64,000 nucleotides of DNA, taken from Comamonadaceae bacterium. Lineage in GTDB: Bacteria > Pseudomonadota > Gammaproteobacteria > Burkholderiales > Burkholderiaceae_C. Shown here piece by piece: positions 10,329 through 18,897 of this stretch. The translations under genes and the position numbers were made by a program. How positions within the stretch are numbered: the first letter of the stretch is position 1; every line of letters starts with the position of its first letter. The DNA lies in the NCBI GenBank assembly GCA_027488215.1, contig JAIYCB010000031.1, positions 62,001 to 126,000 on the forward strand. Reading direction: 5' to 3'. The notes beneath the pieces are model-generated. The model was not told the origin of the DNA, made no database searches, and saw only the letters and a program-made list of their open reading frames with translations.

Positions 10329-11108
10329 TCAGTCCAGGGTCAGCACCACCGGCGCATGGTCGCTGGGGCGCTCGTTTTTGCGCGGTGCGCGGTCGATCAA
10401 GCAGGCGCTGGCGCGCGCTTTGAGCGCCTCGGAAATCAAAATATGGTCGATTCGCAGCCCCCTGTTGCGGCGGAAAGCGAATTCGCGGTAATCCCACCAG
10501 CTGTAGCTTTTCTCGGGCTGCTCAAACAGCCGGAAGCTGTCCGTCAGGCCCAGCGCGATCAGGGCTTGCAACTTTTGGCGTTCGGCATCCGTGCAGTGGA
10601 TGGTGCCCGCCAGGCCCACAGGGTCCCACATGTCGAGTTCGTCAAAGGTGATGTTGAAGTCGCCTAATAAAACCAGGTTGGGGTGACGCATCATTTCGTC
10701 CTGAACCCAAATGCGCAGTGCATCGAGCCAGCGCATTTTGTAGACAAATTTGTCGCTGTCGGGTGCTTGCCCGTTGGGGAAATAAGCGCCAATGACACGC
10801 ACCGTTCCACCCGCGCCGTCGGGGTAAGTGGCGGCGATCACGCGCGACATGTCGTCTTCAAAACCCGGGATGTTTTTCACCACATCCGCGCCTTCGGCCT
10901 TGGAGATCAGTGCCACACCGTTGTAGGTTTTTTGCCCGAACCATTGCGCTTGGTAGCCCGCCTCCTCAAAAGCCGCTGCAGGAAATTTGTCGTCTGTCAG
11001 CTTCAGTTCTTGCAGGGCCAGCACCTCGGTCGGGTTGGCGGCCAGCCAATCCAGCACTTGCGGCAGGCGAACTGACAGTGAATTGACGTTCCAGGTGGCG
11101 ATGTTCAT
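10329..11108 (-). CDS. xth: Exodeoxyribonuclease III
   Basis: MNIATWNVNSLSVRLPQVLDWL, LQELKLTDDKFP, LLGDFNITFDELD, RIDHILIS, RPSDHAPVVL. Confidence 0.93.
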   Translation of the reverse strand: MNIATWNVNSLSVRLPQVLDWLAANPTEVLALQELKLTDDKFPAAAFEEAGYQAQWFGQKTYNGVALISKAEGADVVKNIPGFEDDMSRVIAATYPDGAGGTVRVIGAYFPNGQAPDSDKFVYKMRWLDALRIWVQDEMMRHPNLVLLGDFNITFDELDMWDPVGLAGTIHCTDAERQKLQALIALGLTDSFRLFEQPEKSYSWWDYREFAFRRNRGLRIDHILISEALKARASACLIDRAPRKNERPSDHAPVVLTLD

Positions 11109-11599
11109 GGGGCGGGAGAATGTTGGTAGGTGACAAACGAAAAATCCAAGCCGTTGGCGCTGGTGTGTGAATCGCGCTGCACTTCTTGCCAGCCTGAGGC
11201 CAGGGTGGGTGCGAAGGCATCGCCTTCAAAGTCGGCGTCGATCTCGGTCACGATCGCCGTACTGGCCAAGGGTTCGGCTTGTCGGTAAATTTCGGCACCG
11301 CCCATGATCCAGGCGTCGGTTGCCTCACCACACTGATGCATGGCTTCATCGATTGAAGCAGCGCGCAAAGCCCCCTCGGCTTGCCAGTCGCTCTGACGAG
11401 TCACGACGATATTCAGACGACCCGGCAAAGGACGAAAGCGAGCAGGCAGCGAGTCCCAAGTCTTGCGGCCCATGATGACAGGCTGGCCCAGCGTCACCCG
11501 TTTGAAGTGCGCCAAGTCTTCGGGCAGGTGCCAGGGCATCTGGTTGTCTTTGCCGATCACACCGTTGCGGGCGCGGGCATAAATGAGGTGAATTTTCAT
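11105..11599 (-). CDS. folA: Dihydrofolate reductase
   Basis: Start refined to MKIHLIYARARNGVIGKDNQMPWHLPEDLAHFKRVTLGQPVIMGRKTWDSLP; 4-nt overlap with xth. Confidence 0.95.
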   Translation of the reverse strand: MKIHLIYARARNGVIGKDNQMPWHLPEDLAHFKRVTLGQPVIMGRKTWDSLPARFRPLPGRLNIVVTRQSDWQAEGALRAASIDEAMHQCGEATDAWIMGGAEIYRQAEPLASTAIVTEIDADFEGDAFAPTLASGWQEVQRDSHTSANGLDFSFVTYQHSPAP

Positions 11600-11610
11600 G
11601 GGTTCTGTCC

Positions 11611-11678
11611 GGATTGCAGCGCTTCGATCGGAATGACAGGTCAAAAGCGCGTCATGGCGAGCGCAGCGAAGCCATCCG
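11611..11678. repeat. Inverted pair of dispersed REP-like repeats (folA-thyA spacer)
   Basis: ggattgcagcgcttcgatcggaatgac (minus copy) followed by gtcatggcgagcgcagcgaagccatccg (plus copy); same family as in purL and at 55036-55102. Confidence 0.75.
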
Positions 11679-11684
11679 GGTGTT

Positions 11685-12524
11685 TCACACAGCCACAGGT
11701 GCCTTGATGGCTGGATGACACTCGTAACCCAGCACTTCAAAGTCTTCATATTGGTAGTCGAAGATCGAATCGGGGCGGCGCTTGATGTTCAAGGTTGGGT
11801 AGGCAAATGGCTGACGCGAGAGCTGCAGTTCGACCTGTTCGTGGTGGTTGGCATAAATGTGGCAATCGCCGCCCGTCCAGATGAAGTCTCCCACATCCAT
11901 GTCGCACTGCTGGGCGATCATGTGGGTGAGCAGGGCGTAGCTGGCGATGTTGAAGGGCACGCCCAAAAAAATGTCGGCGCTGCGCTGGTACAGCTGGCAG
12001 CTGAGCTTAGGCTTGTCGCCCGCCTTTTGGGGTGGCGCTACATAAAACTGGAAGAAAGCATGGCAAGGCATGAGTGCCATTTGGTCCAATTCGGCCACGT
12101 TCCAGGCGCTCACGATGATGCGGCGACTGTCTGGGTTGTTTTTGAGCGTGTCCATGACCTGCTGGATTTGATCAATGTGGCCGCCGCCGGGGGTGGGCCA
12201 ATTGCGCCACTGTACGCCATACACCGGACCCAAATCACCATCTTCGCGCGCCCACTCGTCCCAGATGGTGCAGCCACGTTCTTGCAGCCATTTCACATTG
12301 CTGTCGCCACGCAAAAACCACAGCAGCTCAACGATGATGGCTTTGAGGAACACCTTTTTGGTGGTCACCAACGGAAAGCCCTCGTTCAGGTCAAACCTCA
12401 TTTGGTGACCAAACACGCTCTTGGTGCCGGTACCGGTGCGGTCGCCTTTTTGCACGCCCGTCGTGTAGACATGGCGCATGAAGTTTTCGTATTGGTTGCG
12501 GATTGGGCGTGTGGGAGAGTTCAT
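11685..12524 (-). CDS. thyA: Thymidylate synthase
   Basis: [82 protein letters not shown]. Confidence 0.96.
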   Translation of the reverse strand: MNSPTRPIRNQYENFMRHVYTTGVQKGDRTGTGTKSVFGHQMRFDLNEGFPLVTTKKVFLKAIIVELLWFLRGDSNVKWLQERGCTIWDEWAREDGDLGPVYGVQWRNWPTPGGGHIDQIQQVMDTLKNNPDSRRIIVSAWNVAELDQMALMPCHAFFQFYVAPPQKAGDKPKLSCQLYQRSADIFLGVPFNIASYALLTHMIAQQCDMDVGDFIWTGGDCHIYANHHEQVELQLSRQPFAYPTLNIKRRPDSIFDYQYEDFEVLGYECHPAIKAPVAV

Positions 12525-12687
12525 GAGGGCCAAGTTTAAGGCACACGCTAAGCGCGGTGCTCAAGCCCTGTTCAGTAGGCTTTGGTAGGCTCAGTGTGTT
12601 ACTTTTGTTACCAAGAAGCATGAGCTAGCCGGATTTGCTGGCCAAGATGGCCATGCAGAAACCGGTAACTGAGTGGGGGAAAGGGTG

Positions 12688-12825
12688 TCAGCCTTGAATC
12701 ACCCTGACCAGGACCAGCACGATGGCAATGACAAGCAGGATATGGACCAGTCCGCCGAGGGTGTAGGACGACACCAGGCCCACCAACCACAGGACGATCA
12801 AAACGATCGCAATGGTTTCGAGCAT
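12688..12825 (-). CDS. Small two-TM protein, lmo0937/DUF5670-like (45 aa)
   Basis: Manual minus-strand translation MLETIAIVLIVLWLVGLVSSYTLGGLVHILLVIAIVLVLVRVIQG*; below the ORF-track length cut-off. Confidence 0.75.
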   Translation of the reverse strand: MLETIAIVLIVLWLVGLVSSYTLGGLVHILLVIAIVLVLVRVIQG

Positions 12826-12834
12826 GGCGGTGAG

Positions 12835-13062
12835 TCACTTTTTGTCAATTTCGTGACCGATCACACCGCCAACGGCAGCGCCACCGACGGTGCCTGCGGT
12901 GCTGCCCCCCGTCAGAATCGAGCCCCCGATGGCGCCCACCCCAGCGCCGATGGCGGTGTTTCTTTCCTGTCGCGTCATGCCGGAGCAGGCGCTCAGGCCC
13001 AAGGCCAGAAGTGCCAGTGTGGCTGTGCTCATGAGGCGGGTTGGATATTGGGTCTTTTTCAT
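12835..13062 (-). CDS. Glycine-zipper small lipoprotein
   Basis: MKKTQYPTRLMSTATLALLALGLSACSGMTRQERNTAIGAGVGAIGGSILTGGSTAGTVGGAAVGGVIGHEIDKK; lipobox LSAC and Gly-zipper repeats. Confidence 0.85.
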   Translation of the reverse strand: MKKTQYPTRLMSTATLALLALGLSACSGMTRQERNTAIGAGVGAIGGSILTGGSTAGTVGGAAVGGVIGHEIDKK

Positions 13063-13156
13063 TGCTGAACTCCTTGTAGGTGAGATGGACACTGGCGTAG
13101 TCCCTGGGCCGCTCGGGCCAGGGTTACACAAGTCAGTTCAGCATAGAAGTTCCAGC

Positions 13157-13197
13157 GGCCCACGTCTGTGGGCCAGATCACACCTTGGCTAAGGTGT
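13157..13197. other. Two tandem perfect hairpins in intergenic region
   Basis: GGCCCAC-gtct-GTGGGCC (13157-13174) and ACACCTT-ggct-AAGGTGT (13180-13197). Confidence 0.7.
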
Positions 13198-13207
13198 CAT
13201 GCGCTCA

Positions 13208-14656
13208 TCACAGCGTATCCAGCACCCGCCCTGGGTTGAGCAGGTTATGAGGGTCCAGTGCAGTTTTCACGGCCCGCATCATGGCCAGTGCGGTGGGGTC
13301 TTTGTAGAGGGGTAGTTTGCCCACTTTGAGTTCGCCCACACCGTGCTCGGCGCTGATCGAGCCCTTGAATTTGAGCACCTGGTCAAACACCAGTGTGTTG
13401 ACCTTGTCCTCGAAGTCGCGCAAAAAGGCCTGGCCGTCGGCCCCTTCGGGCGCCTGTACGTTGTAATGCAGGTTGCCGTCGCCCAGGTGGCCAAAGTCCA
13501 CCAAGCGCACACCGGGCACCTCAAGCGCCAGCAGGGCGTCGGTTTCGGCCACAAAGGCCGGGATGAGTGAGACCGGTATGCTGATGTCGTGTTTGATGTT
13601 CAGGCCTTCTTGCACCTGGGCCAGGGTGATGCTTTCGCGGATGTGCCACAGGCCGCGGGCTTGTGTCAGGTTTTCGGCGACCACGGCATCGCTCACGCAA
13701 CCCGCTTCCAGCGCGGCTTCCAGCAGGGCTTCGAACTGGCTGCGCGCATGCGTTTCGTTTTCGCTGTCGGAGTTTTCCAGCAGTACGCACCAGGGCGATG
13801 TTTGCCACAGCGGCACGCGCAGATGGGGGTAGTGTTTGTCGACCAGACTCAGCGCGAACTGGCCCATGACCTCAAAGCCAGTCAGGCCTGGTCCCAGGCG
13901 TTGGTGCGCCAGGCCCAGCAGCTGCACCGCCGCTTCCATGCTCGGCACGGCGGCCCAAGCGGTCAGTTGCGCGGCAGGCAGGGGGTAAAGCTTCATCGTG
14001 GCGGCAGTGATGATGCCCAGCGTGCCTTCGCTGCCGATCATCAGGTTGCGCAAGTCATAACCGGTGTTGTCTTTGCGCAGGCCTGTCAGGCCATGCCAGA
14101 TCTCGCCTTGTGCGGTGACGACTTCCAGGCCCAAGCAGAGCTCTCGGGTGTTGCCGTAGCGCACGACTTGCGTGCCGCCCGCATTGGTGCCCAGGTTGCC
14201 GCCGATGGTGCAGCTGCCTTCGGCGCCCAGGCTCAAGGGAAACAAAAAACCGGCGTTTTCGGCGGCTGTCTGCAGATTTTGGAGCACGCAACCCGCTTCC
14301 ACCGTGATGGTCAGGTTGGACGGGTCGATGGCACGCACCGCGTTCATCCGGGTCATGCTCAGCACAACTTGTCTGCCCGAGTCGTCGGGCACACCACCCA
14401 CCACCAGCCCGGTGTTGCCGCCTTGGGGCACGATGGAGGTGTTTGCCTTCGCGCAAGCTTTGACCACGTCGGCCACTTGCGCCGTGTCTCCGGGGCGCAC
14501 CACGGCCAGGGCGCGGCCCTTGACGCGCTTGCGCCAGTCTTGCTCCCAGGGGCTCAGATCGGCGCCTGGGTCCTCGTGCGTGAGCACGTTGGCTTGGCCA
14601 CAGATGGCGCGCAGCTGTTTGATCAGTTCATGAGGGGGTGTCGTTGAAGCGTTCAT
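13208..14656 (-). CDS. FAD-binding oxidoreductase (GlcD/Dld/D-2-hydroxyacid dehydrogenase family)
   Basis: PQGGNTGLVVGGVPDDSGRQVVLSMTRMNAVRAIDPSNLTITVEAGC, SAEHGVGELKVGKL. Confidence 0.9.
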   Translation of the reverse strand: MNASTTPPHELIKQLRAICGQANVLTHEDPGADLSPWEQDWRKRVKGRALAVVRPGDTAQVADVVKACAKANTSIVPQGGNTGLVVGGVPDDSGRQVVLSMTRMNAVRAIDPSNLTITVEAGCVLQNLQTAAENAGFLFPLSLGAEGSCTIGGNLGTNAGGTQVVRYGNTRELCLGLEVVTAQGEIWHGLTGLRKDNTGYDLRNLMIGSEGTLGIITAATMKLYPLPAAQLTAWAAVPSMEAAVQLLGLAHQRLGPGLTGFEVMGQFALSLVDKHYPHLRVPLWQTSPWCVLLENSDSENETHARSQFEALLEAALEAGCVSDAVVAENLTQARGLWHIRESITLAQVQEGLNIKHDISIPVSLIPAFVAETDALLALEVPGVRLVDFGHLGDGNLHYNVQAPEGADGQAFLRDFEDKVNTLVFDQVLKFKGSISAEHGVGELKVGKLPLYKDPTALAMMRAVKTALDPHNLLNPGRVLDTL

Positions 14657-14707
14657 GTTGAATAAGGGTGAATCGATCGACATGCACGGGGCGCTGGTTT
14701 CAAATGC

Positions 14708-15151
14708 TCAGTCCCGGGGCACGGGAATAAAGTTGCCCGTCGCTTTGGCTGCCTTGAAACGGATGCGCACATGCAGCGCGCAGGCCACAAACAAGCTGGT
14801 GCACAACAAGGTTTGCAGCATGGCCAGGCCCGAGGAGGGCCATGCATCGCTCCAGGCGCGGACGACGCCTTCCGTGAAATACAGCCAGACCAACAAACTG
14901 ACCCAGCGGTAGGTGTACATGCGCTTTTTCAGCAAGCCAGCGATGGGGATGCACAGTGGCAACACCTTGATGGCCCACCACGAGCCGCCTTCGCGCAGGG
15001 GTGCGAGCCAAAGTTCCCAGGCCAGGCCCAGAACGATCAGTCCCACCAAACTGCTGACGGCCAGCCAACGGGTCCAGTCCAGGCCCTCGGGTTGGGCGTT
15101 TTCGGGGGAGGGGTTGGAAGCTAAAGAAGGGGTAGGGTCGTTCGGGTTCAT
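14708..15151 (-). CDS. DUF2069 membrane protein
   Basis: 147 aa, several TM segments, LKKRMYTYRWVSLLVWLYFTEGVVRAWSD. Confidence 0.85.
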   Translation of the reverse strand: MNPNDPTPSLASNPSPENAQPEGLDWTRWLAVSSLVGLIVLGLAWELWLAPLREGGSWWAIKVLPLCIPIAGLLKKRMYTYRWVSLLVWLYFTEGVVRAWSDAWPSSGLAMLQTLLCTSLFVACALHVRIRFKAAKATGNFIPVPRD

Positions 15152-15172
15152 TGCGGTGGCATCATACCGGGC

Positions 15173-16420
15173 ATGCCCAATACCTTGTCCAAGTCCTCTT
15201 TAAGCAAGCAGATGGCCCTGTGGTGGCAAGAGGTGTCTGTTTTCCCCTGGCGTCAAATGATCGGATTGCTGGCCGCTCGTTCTCGGGATGCGCGGCTGGG
15301 TGTCAGCGCAGGCTCGCTTACCTTCACCACCGTGTTGGCGTTGGTGCCTTTGTTCGCCGTAGGTTTGGCGGTGTTTTCGGCCTTTCCGTTGTTTGGCAAG
15401 TTCCAGGACATGATCCAGCGCTGGTTGATCGAGAGCCTGGTGCCCGAGAGTATCGCGCGCCAGGTGCTGAGCTACCTGACGCAGTTTTCCCGCAAAGCAA
15501 GCCGACTGGGTTCGGCAGGCTTGGTGGCAGTGCTGTTGTCGGCAGTGTTTTTGATGGTCACCATCGAGCGCACTTTGGGCCAGATCTGGAGGGTGCAGCG
15601 CCAGCGGCCATGGCCGCAAAAAGTGTTGTTGTATTGGTCGGCGATCACCCTGGGGCCATTGCTTTTGGGGGCCAGCTTGGCGATCAGTTCGTATGTGCTG
15701 ACGGCTTCGCGCGATGTGGTCGATGTGCTGCCTGGCTCGTTGCGTTGGCTGCTCGACAGTTTCGAGTTTGTGCTGCTGACCGCCTGCGTCAGTGGCCTGT
15801 ATTTTTATGTACCCTACACCCGGGTGCGTTGGCGTCATGCGATCACGGCCGGATTTTTGGTGGCCGGGGCGCTGGAACTGGCCAAAAAACTCATGGCGGT
15901 GTATTTGCTGCAGGTGCCCACCTATTCGGCGATTTACGGTGCATTTGCTGCCCTGCCGATTTTGTTGGTCTGGATCTATGTGACTTGGTTGCTGGTTTTG
16001 TTGGGCGCGGTGGTGGCTTCGAGCCTGCCCGAGCTTGGGCGCCAGCAATGGCGCAAGCCAGAGGGGGCTGGCTGGGGGTTTCGTTTGGCTTTGGAGGTCT
16101 TGGTCGAGTTGAATACCGCCAAGATCAGCGGGCAGGGTGGATGGAGCACCGAGGATTTGGCCATGCGATTGCGGGTGGAATCCATTGAAGTACGCCAGGT
16201 CCTGGACGTTCTGCAGGAGCTCGATTGGGTGGGTCGTCTGAGCGAGTCCAGCGAGCATGGACAAGCTCGCCAAGTGCTGCTCATCGATCCTGCACAAATG
16301 AACGTTTCCCCACTTGTCGATCGCCTACTGGTCAAGAGAGGATCAGGGTCCGATCCGGTCTGGCGGCAAACCGGTTTGGAACACCTGACGGTGGCTGCCT
16401 TGCTCCCAGAAAAGGCTTGA
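15173..16420 (+). CDS. YihY family inner-membrane protein
   Basis: SLTFTTVLALVPLFAVGLAVFSAFP, YSAIYGAFAALPILLVWIYVTWLLVLLGAVV. Confidence 0.92.
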   Translation: MPNTLSKSSLSKQMALWWQEVSVFPWRQMIGLLAARSRDARLGVSAGSLTFTTVLALVPLFAVGLAVFSAFPLFGKFQDMIQRWLIESLVPESIARQVLSYLTQFSRKASRLGSAGLVAVLLSAVFLMVTIERTLGQIWRVQRQRPWPQKVLLYWSAITLGPLLLGASLAISSYVLTASRDVVDVLPGSLRWLLDSFEFVLLTACVSGLYFYVPYTRVRWRHAITAGFLVAGALELAKKLMAVYLLQVPTYSAIYGAFAALPILLVWIYVTWLLVLLGAVVASSLPELGRQQWRKPEGAGWGFRLALEVLVELNTAKISGQGGWSTEDLAMRLRVESIEVRQVLDVLQELDWVGRLSESSEHGQARQVLLIDPAQMNVSPLVDRLLVKRGSGSDPVWRQTGLEHLTVAALLPEKA

Positions 16421-16423
16421 GCC

Positions 16424-16735
16424 TTAAAAACTCACACGGCCTCGCCACATGTCGCGGTACATCACCCAGTCGCCCATGAAGCTGTAAAGTGGGCGTTTGA
16501 AGCTGGCGGGCTTGTTTTTTTCGAACACAAAGTGCCCGATCCAGGCGCAGCCATAGCCACACAGCAAGCCGTACAGCAGATACTGAGGCTTGCCCGTGAT
16601 GACCAGCATGGCCAGGCAGACCAATGACAAGCTGCTGCCCACAAAGTGCATGCGGCGGCAGATGCGGTCGCTGTGCTCGCTCAGGTAAAAAGGGTAGAAC
16701 TCTGCAAAGCTGGCGTGACGAATGGCTTCGGTCAT
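16424..16735 (-). CDS. DUF962 / Mpo1-like protein
   Basis: FAEFYPFYLSEHSDRICRRMHFVGSSLSL...GYGCAWIGHFVFEKNKPASFKRPLYSFMGDWVMYRDMW. Confidence 0.88.
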   Translation of the reverse strand: MTEAIRHASFAEFYPFYLSEHSDRICRRMHFVGSSLSLVCLAMLVITGKPQYLLYGLLCGYGCAWIGHFVFEKNKPASFKRPLYSFMGDWVMYRDMWRGRVSF

Positions 16736-16768
16736 GGCTGTGTCTCCTTTAACTGGGGCTTGAGTGGG

Positions 16769-18082
16769 TTACCGGGTGCGAAAGGGCGCGTTCAAAAATC
16801 CGCGAAACCGGGCGCGACCGCCGCGCACCGGGGCCTGGCTGAGTTGGTAGTCGGGAAAGCGCTGCAAAAAACGCCCGATGGCGATGCGCCCCTCCAAACG
16901 CGCCAGGCTCAGGCCTGCGCATTGGTGCACACCAAAACCAAAAGCCAGGTGTTTGTTGCCGGTACGACGCAGGTCCAGTTGCTCCGGGTTGACGTAAACG
17001 GCCGGATCGCGGTTGGCCGCGCCAATGCACAGGGTAAGCAAAGTGCCTGCGGGCAGATCGACACCATTGACCTGCGTGGCTTGCAGGGTGCGTCGGTTGC
17101 CCAGTTGATTGGACGATTCAAAACGTAAAAACTCATCCACCGCCAGCTCCATGATCCGATCAAGGTCTTCGTCGTTGGCAGCGGCTTGCAGGTCGGCTTT
17201 GAGTTGCTCACGCTGCTCGGGCCATTCCTGCAGGCTGATGAGCGCGTTGCCGATCAGATTGGTGGTGGTCTCGTGTCCGGCGTTGAGCAGAAAGACGCAG
17301 TTTTGCAAAAGTTCCACTTCGCTCAGGGCATCGCCATTTTCCTCACCCTGGATCAAGCGGGTCAGCACGTCGTGCTCGGGGTCGCCCGGGTGCTGGCGGC
17401 GCTGGGCCACCAAGTCGCGCAGATACGCCAAAAACTCGTTTACGCTGCGGTTTCCCAGGGCTTCTTGCTCGGGCGTGAGCGAAGGCTCCAGTGCCCCCAA
17501 AATGGCGAGCGACCAGCCCCGCAAAGGCTCGCGGTCGGCATGCGGCACATCCAGCAGGTTGCCGATGATCTCAACGGGAATGGCCGAGGCAAAGTCTTCG
17601 ATCAGGTCGCCGCCGCCTTGGGTCTCGATTTTGTCCAGCAGGCTGTCCACCAAGCTAACCAAGCCAGGCTCCATCGCCTCGATGGCGCGGCGGGTGAGGG
17701 CGCCCATGATCAGGCGGCGCACCCGGGTGTGCAGCGGCGGGTCGTTGAAGACCAGGCTGTTTGTGTGGTGCTCGAACAGCGGCGCCACACTGCCCGCCGT
17801 GGTGTAAGGCGGCGCGTTGTAGGGTGCGTGGTTGTATTTGGGGCCGAACTCCACTTGTTTGTCGGAGCTGAAGACTTTAGCGTCGCGGTACACCGCCACC
17901 AAGTCGGCATGGCGCGTGAGGAAGTAAGACCCATCGGGCATGCGCTTGAAGGGCTCGGCTTCGCGCAGCGCGGCATAAACCGGGTAAGGGTTGTCAAGAA
18001 AATCGCGGGGCAGGGCACGCAGGTCCAGCGTGTGGGCGATTTCTTGCGCCCGCTCGGCTGACATCGGTGGGGTGATGCTCAT
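16769..18082 (-). CDS. Cytochrome P450
   Basis: Start refined to MSITPPMSAERAQEIAHTL; I-helix LLNAGHETTTN, FLRFESSNQLGNR (ExxR region), heme loop HLAFGFGVHQCAGLSLARLEGR. Confidence 0.95.
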   Translation of the reverse strand: MSITPPMSAERAQEIAHTLDLRALPRDFLDNPYPVYAALREAEPFKRMPDGSYFLTRHADLVAVYRDAKVFSSDKQVEFGPKYNHAPYNAPPYTTAGSVAPLFEHHTNSLVFNDPPLHTRVRRLIMGALTRRAIEAMEPGLVSLVDSLLDKIETQGGGDLIEDFASAIPVEIIGNLLDVPHADREPLRGWSLAILGALEPSLTPEQEALGNRSVNEFLAYLRDLVAQRRQHPGDPEHDVLTRLIQGEENGDALSEVELLQNCVFLLNAGHETTTNLIGNALISLQEWPEQREQLKADLQAAANDEDLDRIMELAVDEFLRFESSNQLGNRRTLQATQVNGVDLPAGTLLTLCIGAANRDPAVYVNPEQLDLRRTGNKHLAFGFGVHQCAGLSLARLEGRIAIGRFLQRFPDYQLSQAPVRGGRARFRGFLNAPFRTR

Positions 18083-18897
18083 GGTTTCAGGAAATCTTTC
18101 AGGGCTTGCAGCACACCTTCGGGGGCTTCGGTCATCAGCGAGTGGCCCGCAGGCAATGGCACCACTGTGGCTTGGGTGCACAGCTGGATCAGGCTTTGCG
18201 CGGCTTTGGGCGGGGTCATTTGGTCGGCATTGCCCAGCACAAACAAGGTGGGGCAAGTCACTTGGGCCATGGCCGCTTCGGCCCCTGCATAGCTGTCGCA
18301 GGCCTTGAAGCCGGTGTGGAACACATTGACCTGCGTGTTGCTGGCCAACACGCGGCGCATGAGCGCTTTGCTGCCGCCATACAGCCAAGTGCCGGGGCCC
18401 AGGGCCGATGGCGGCGGGGCCAGGGTGGAGTGCGAAAAGCTGTTGACCATGTCGATGGCCTTGAACGGGGCGCTGACCGACAAGTCGAGCAGGGCGGGAG
18501 AGACGCGCATCGGGTAGGCCGTACCGACCATCACCAGACGGCTGACCCGGCCAGGGGCCTTGACGGCATCACGGGCCGTGGCTTCCAGCGCGATCAGCGA
18601 GCCAAAGCTGTGGCCGATCAAGGCGGCTTTTTCAATCTTCAAGGCGTCCAGCAAAGCGACGATGGTGTCTGCAGCTTCTTCGACGCTTTGCGGCGGGGTG
18701 CCTGCGCTTTTGCAGTGGCCCGGCAGATCGATCGCCAGGACATTCCAGCCGTGGTGCGCCAGGTAGCGGGTTTGCAAAATCCAGACGCTGTGGTCGTTGA
18801 GCACACCGTGAATGAACACAGCGGTGGGCTGCGCGGGATTGAAGGGTTTGCCGCCGGTGTAGGCGTAGAGCTCGTGGCCTTGGACTGTGATTTTCAT
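18079..18897 (-). CDS. Alpha/beta hydrolase
   Basis: VFIHGVLNDHSVW, nucleophile elbow LIGHSFGS, C-terminal LPAGHSLMTEAPEG; 4-nt overlaps with both neighbours. Confidence 0.9.
   Translation of the reverse strand: MKITVQGHELYAYTGGKPFNPAQPTAVFIHGVLNDHSVWILQTRYLAHHGWNVLAIDLPGHCKSAGTPPQSVEEAADTIVALLDALKIEKAALIGHSFGSLIALEATARDAVKAPGRVSRLVMVGTAYPMRVSPALLDLSVSAPFKAIDMVNSFSHSTLAPPPSALGPGTWLYGGSKALMRRVLASNTQVNVFHTGFKACDSYAGAEAAMAQVTCPTLFVLGNADQMTPPKAAQSLIQLCTQATVVPLPAGHSLMTEAPEGVLQALKDFLKP

Noticed and set aside
11600-11749. N-terminal extension of FolA ([10 protein letters not shown]...)
   Set aside because: The extension reads through the thyA 3' end and a REP pair; the conserved start is MKIHLIYARARNG at 11599.
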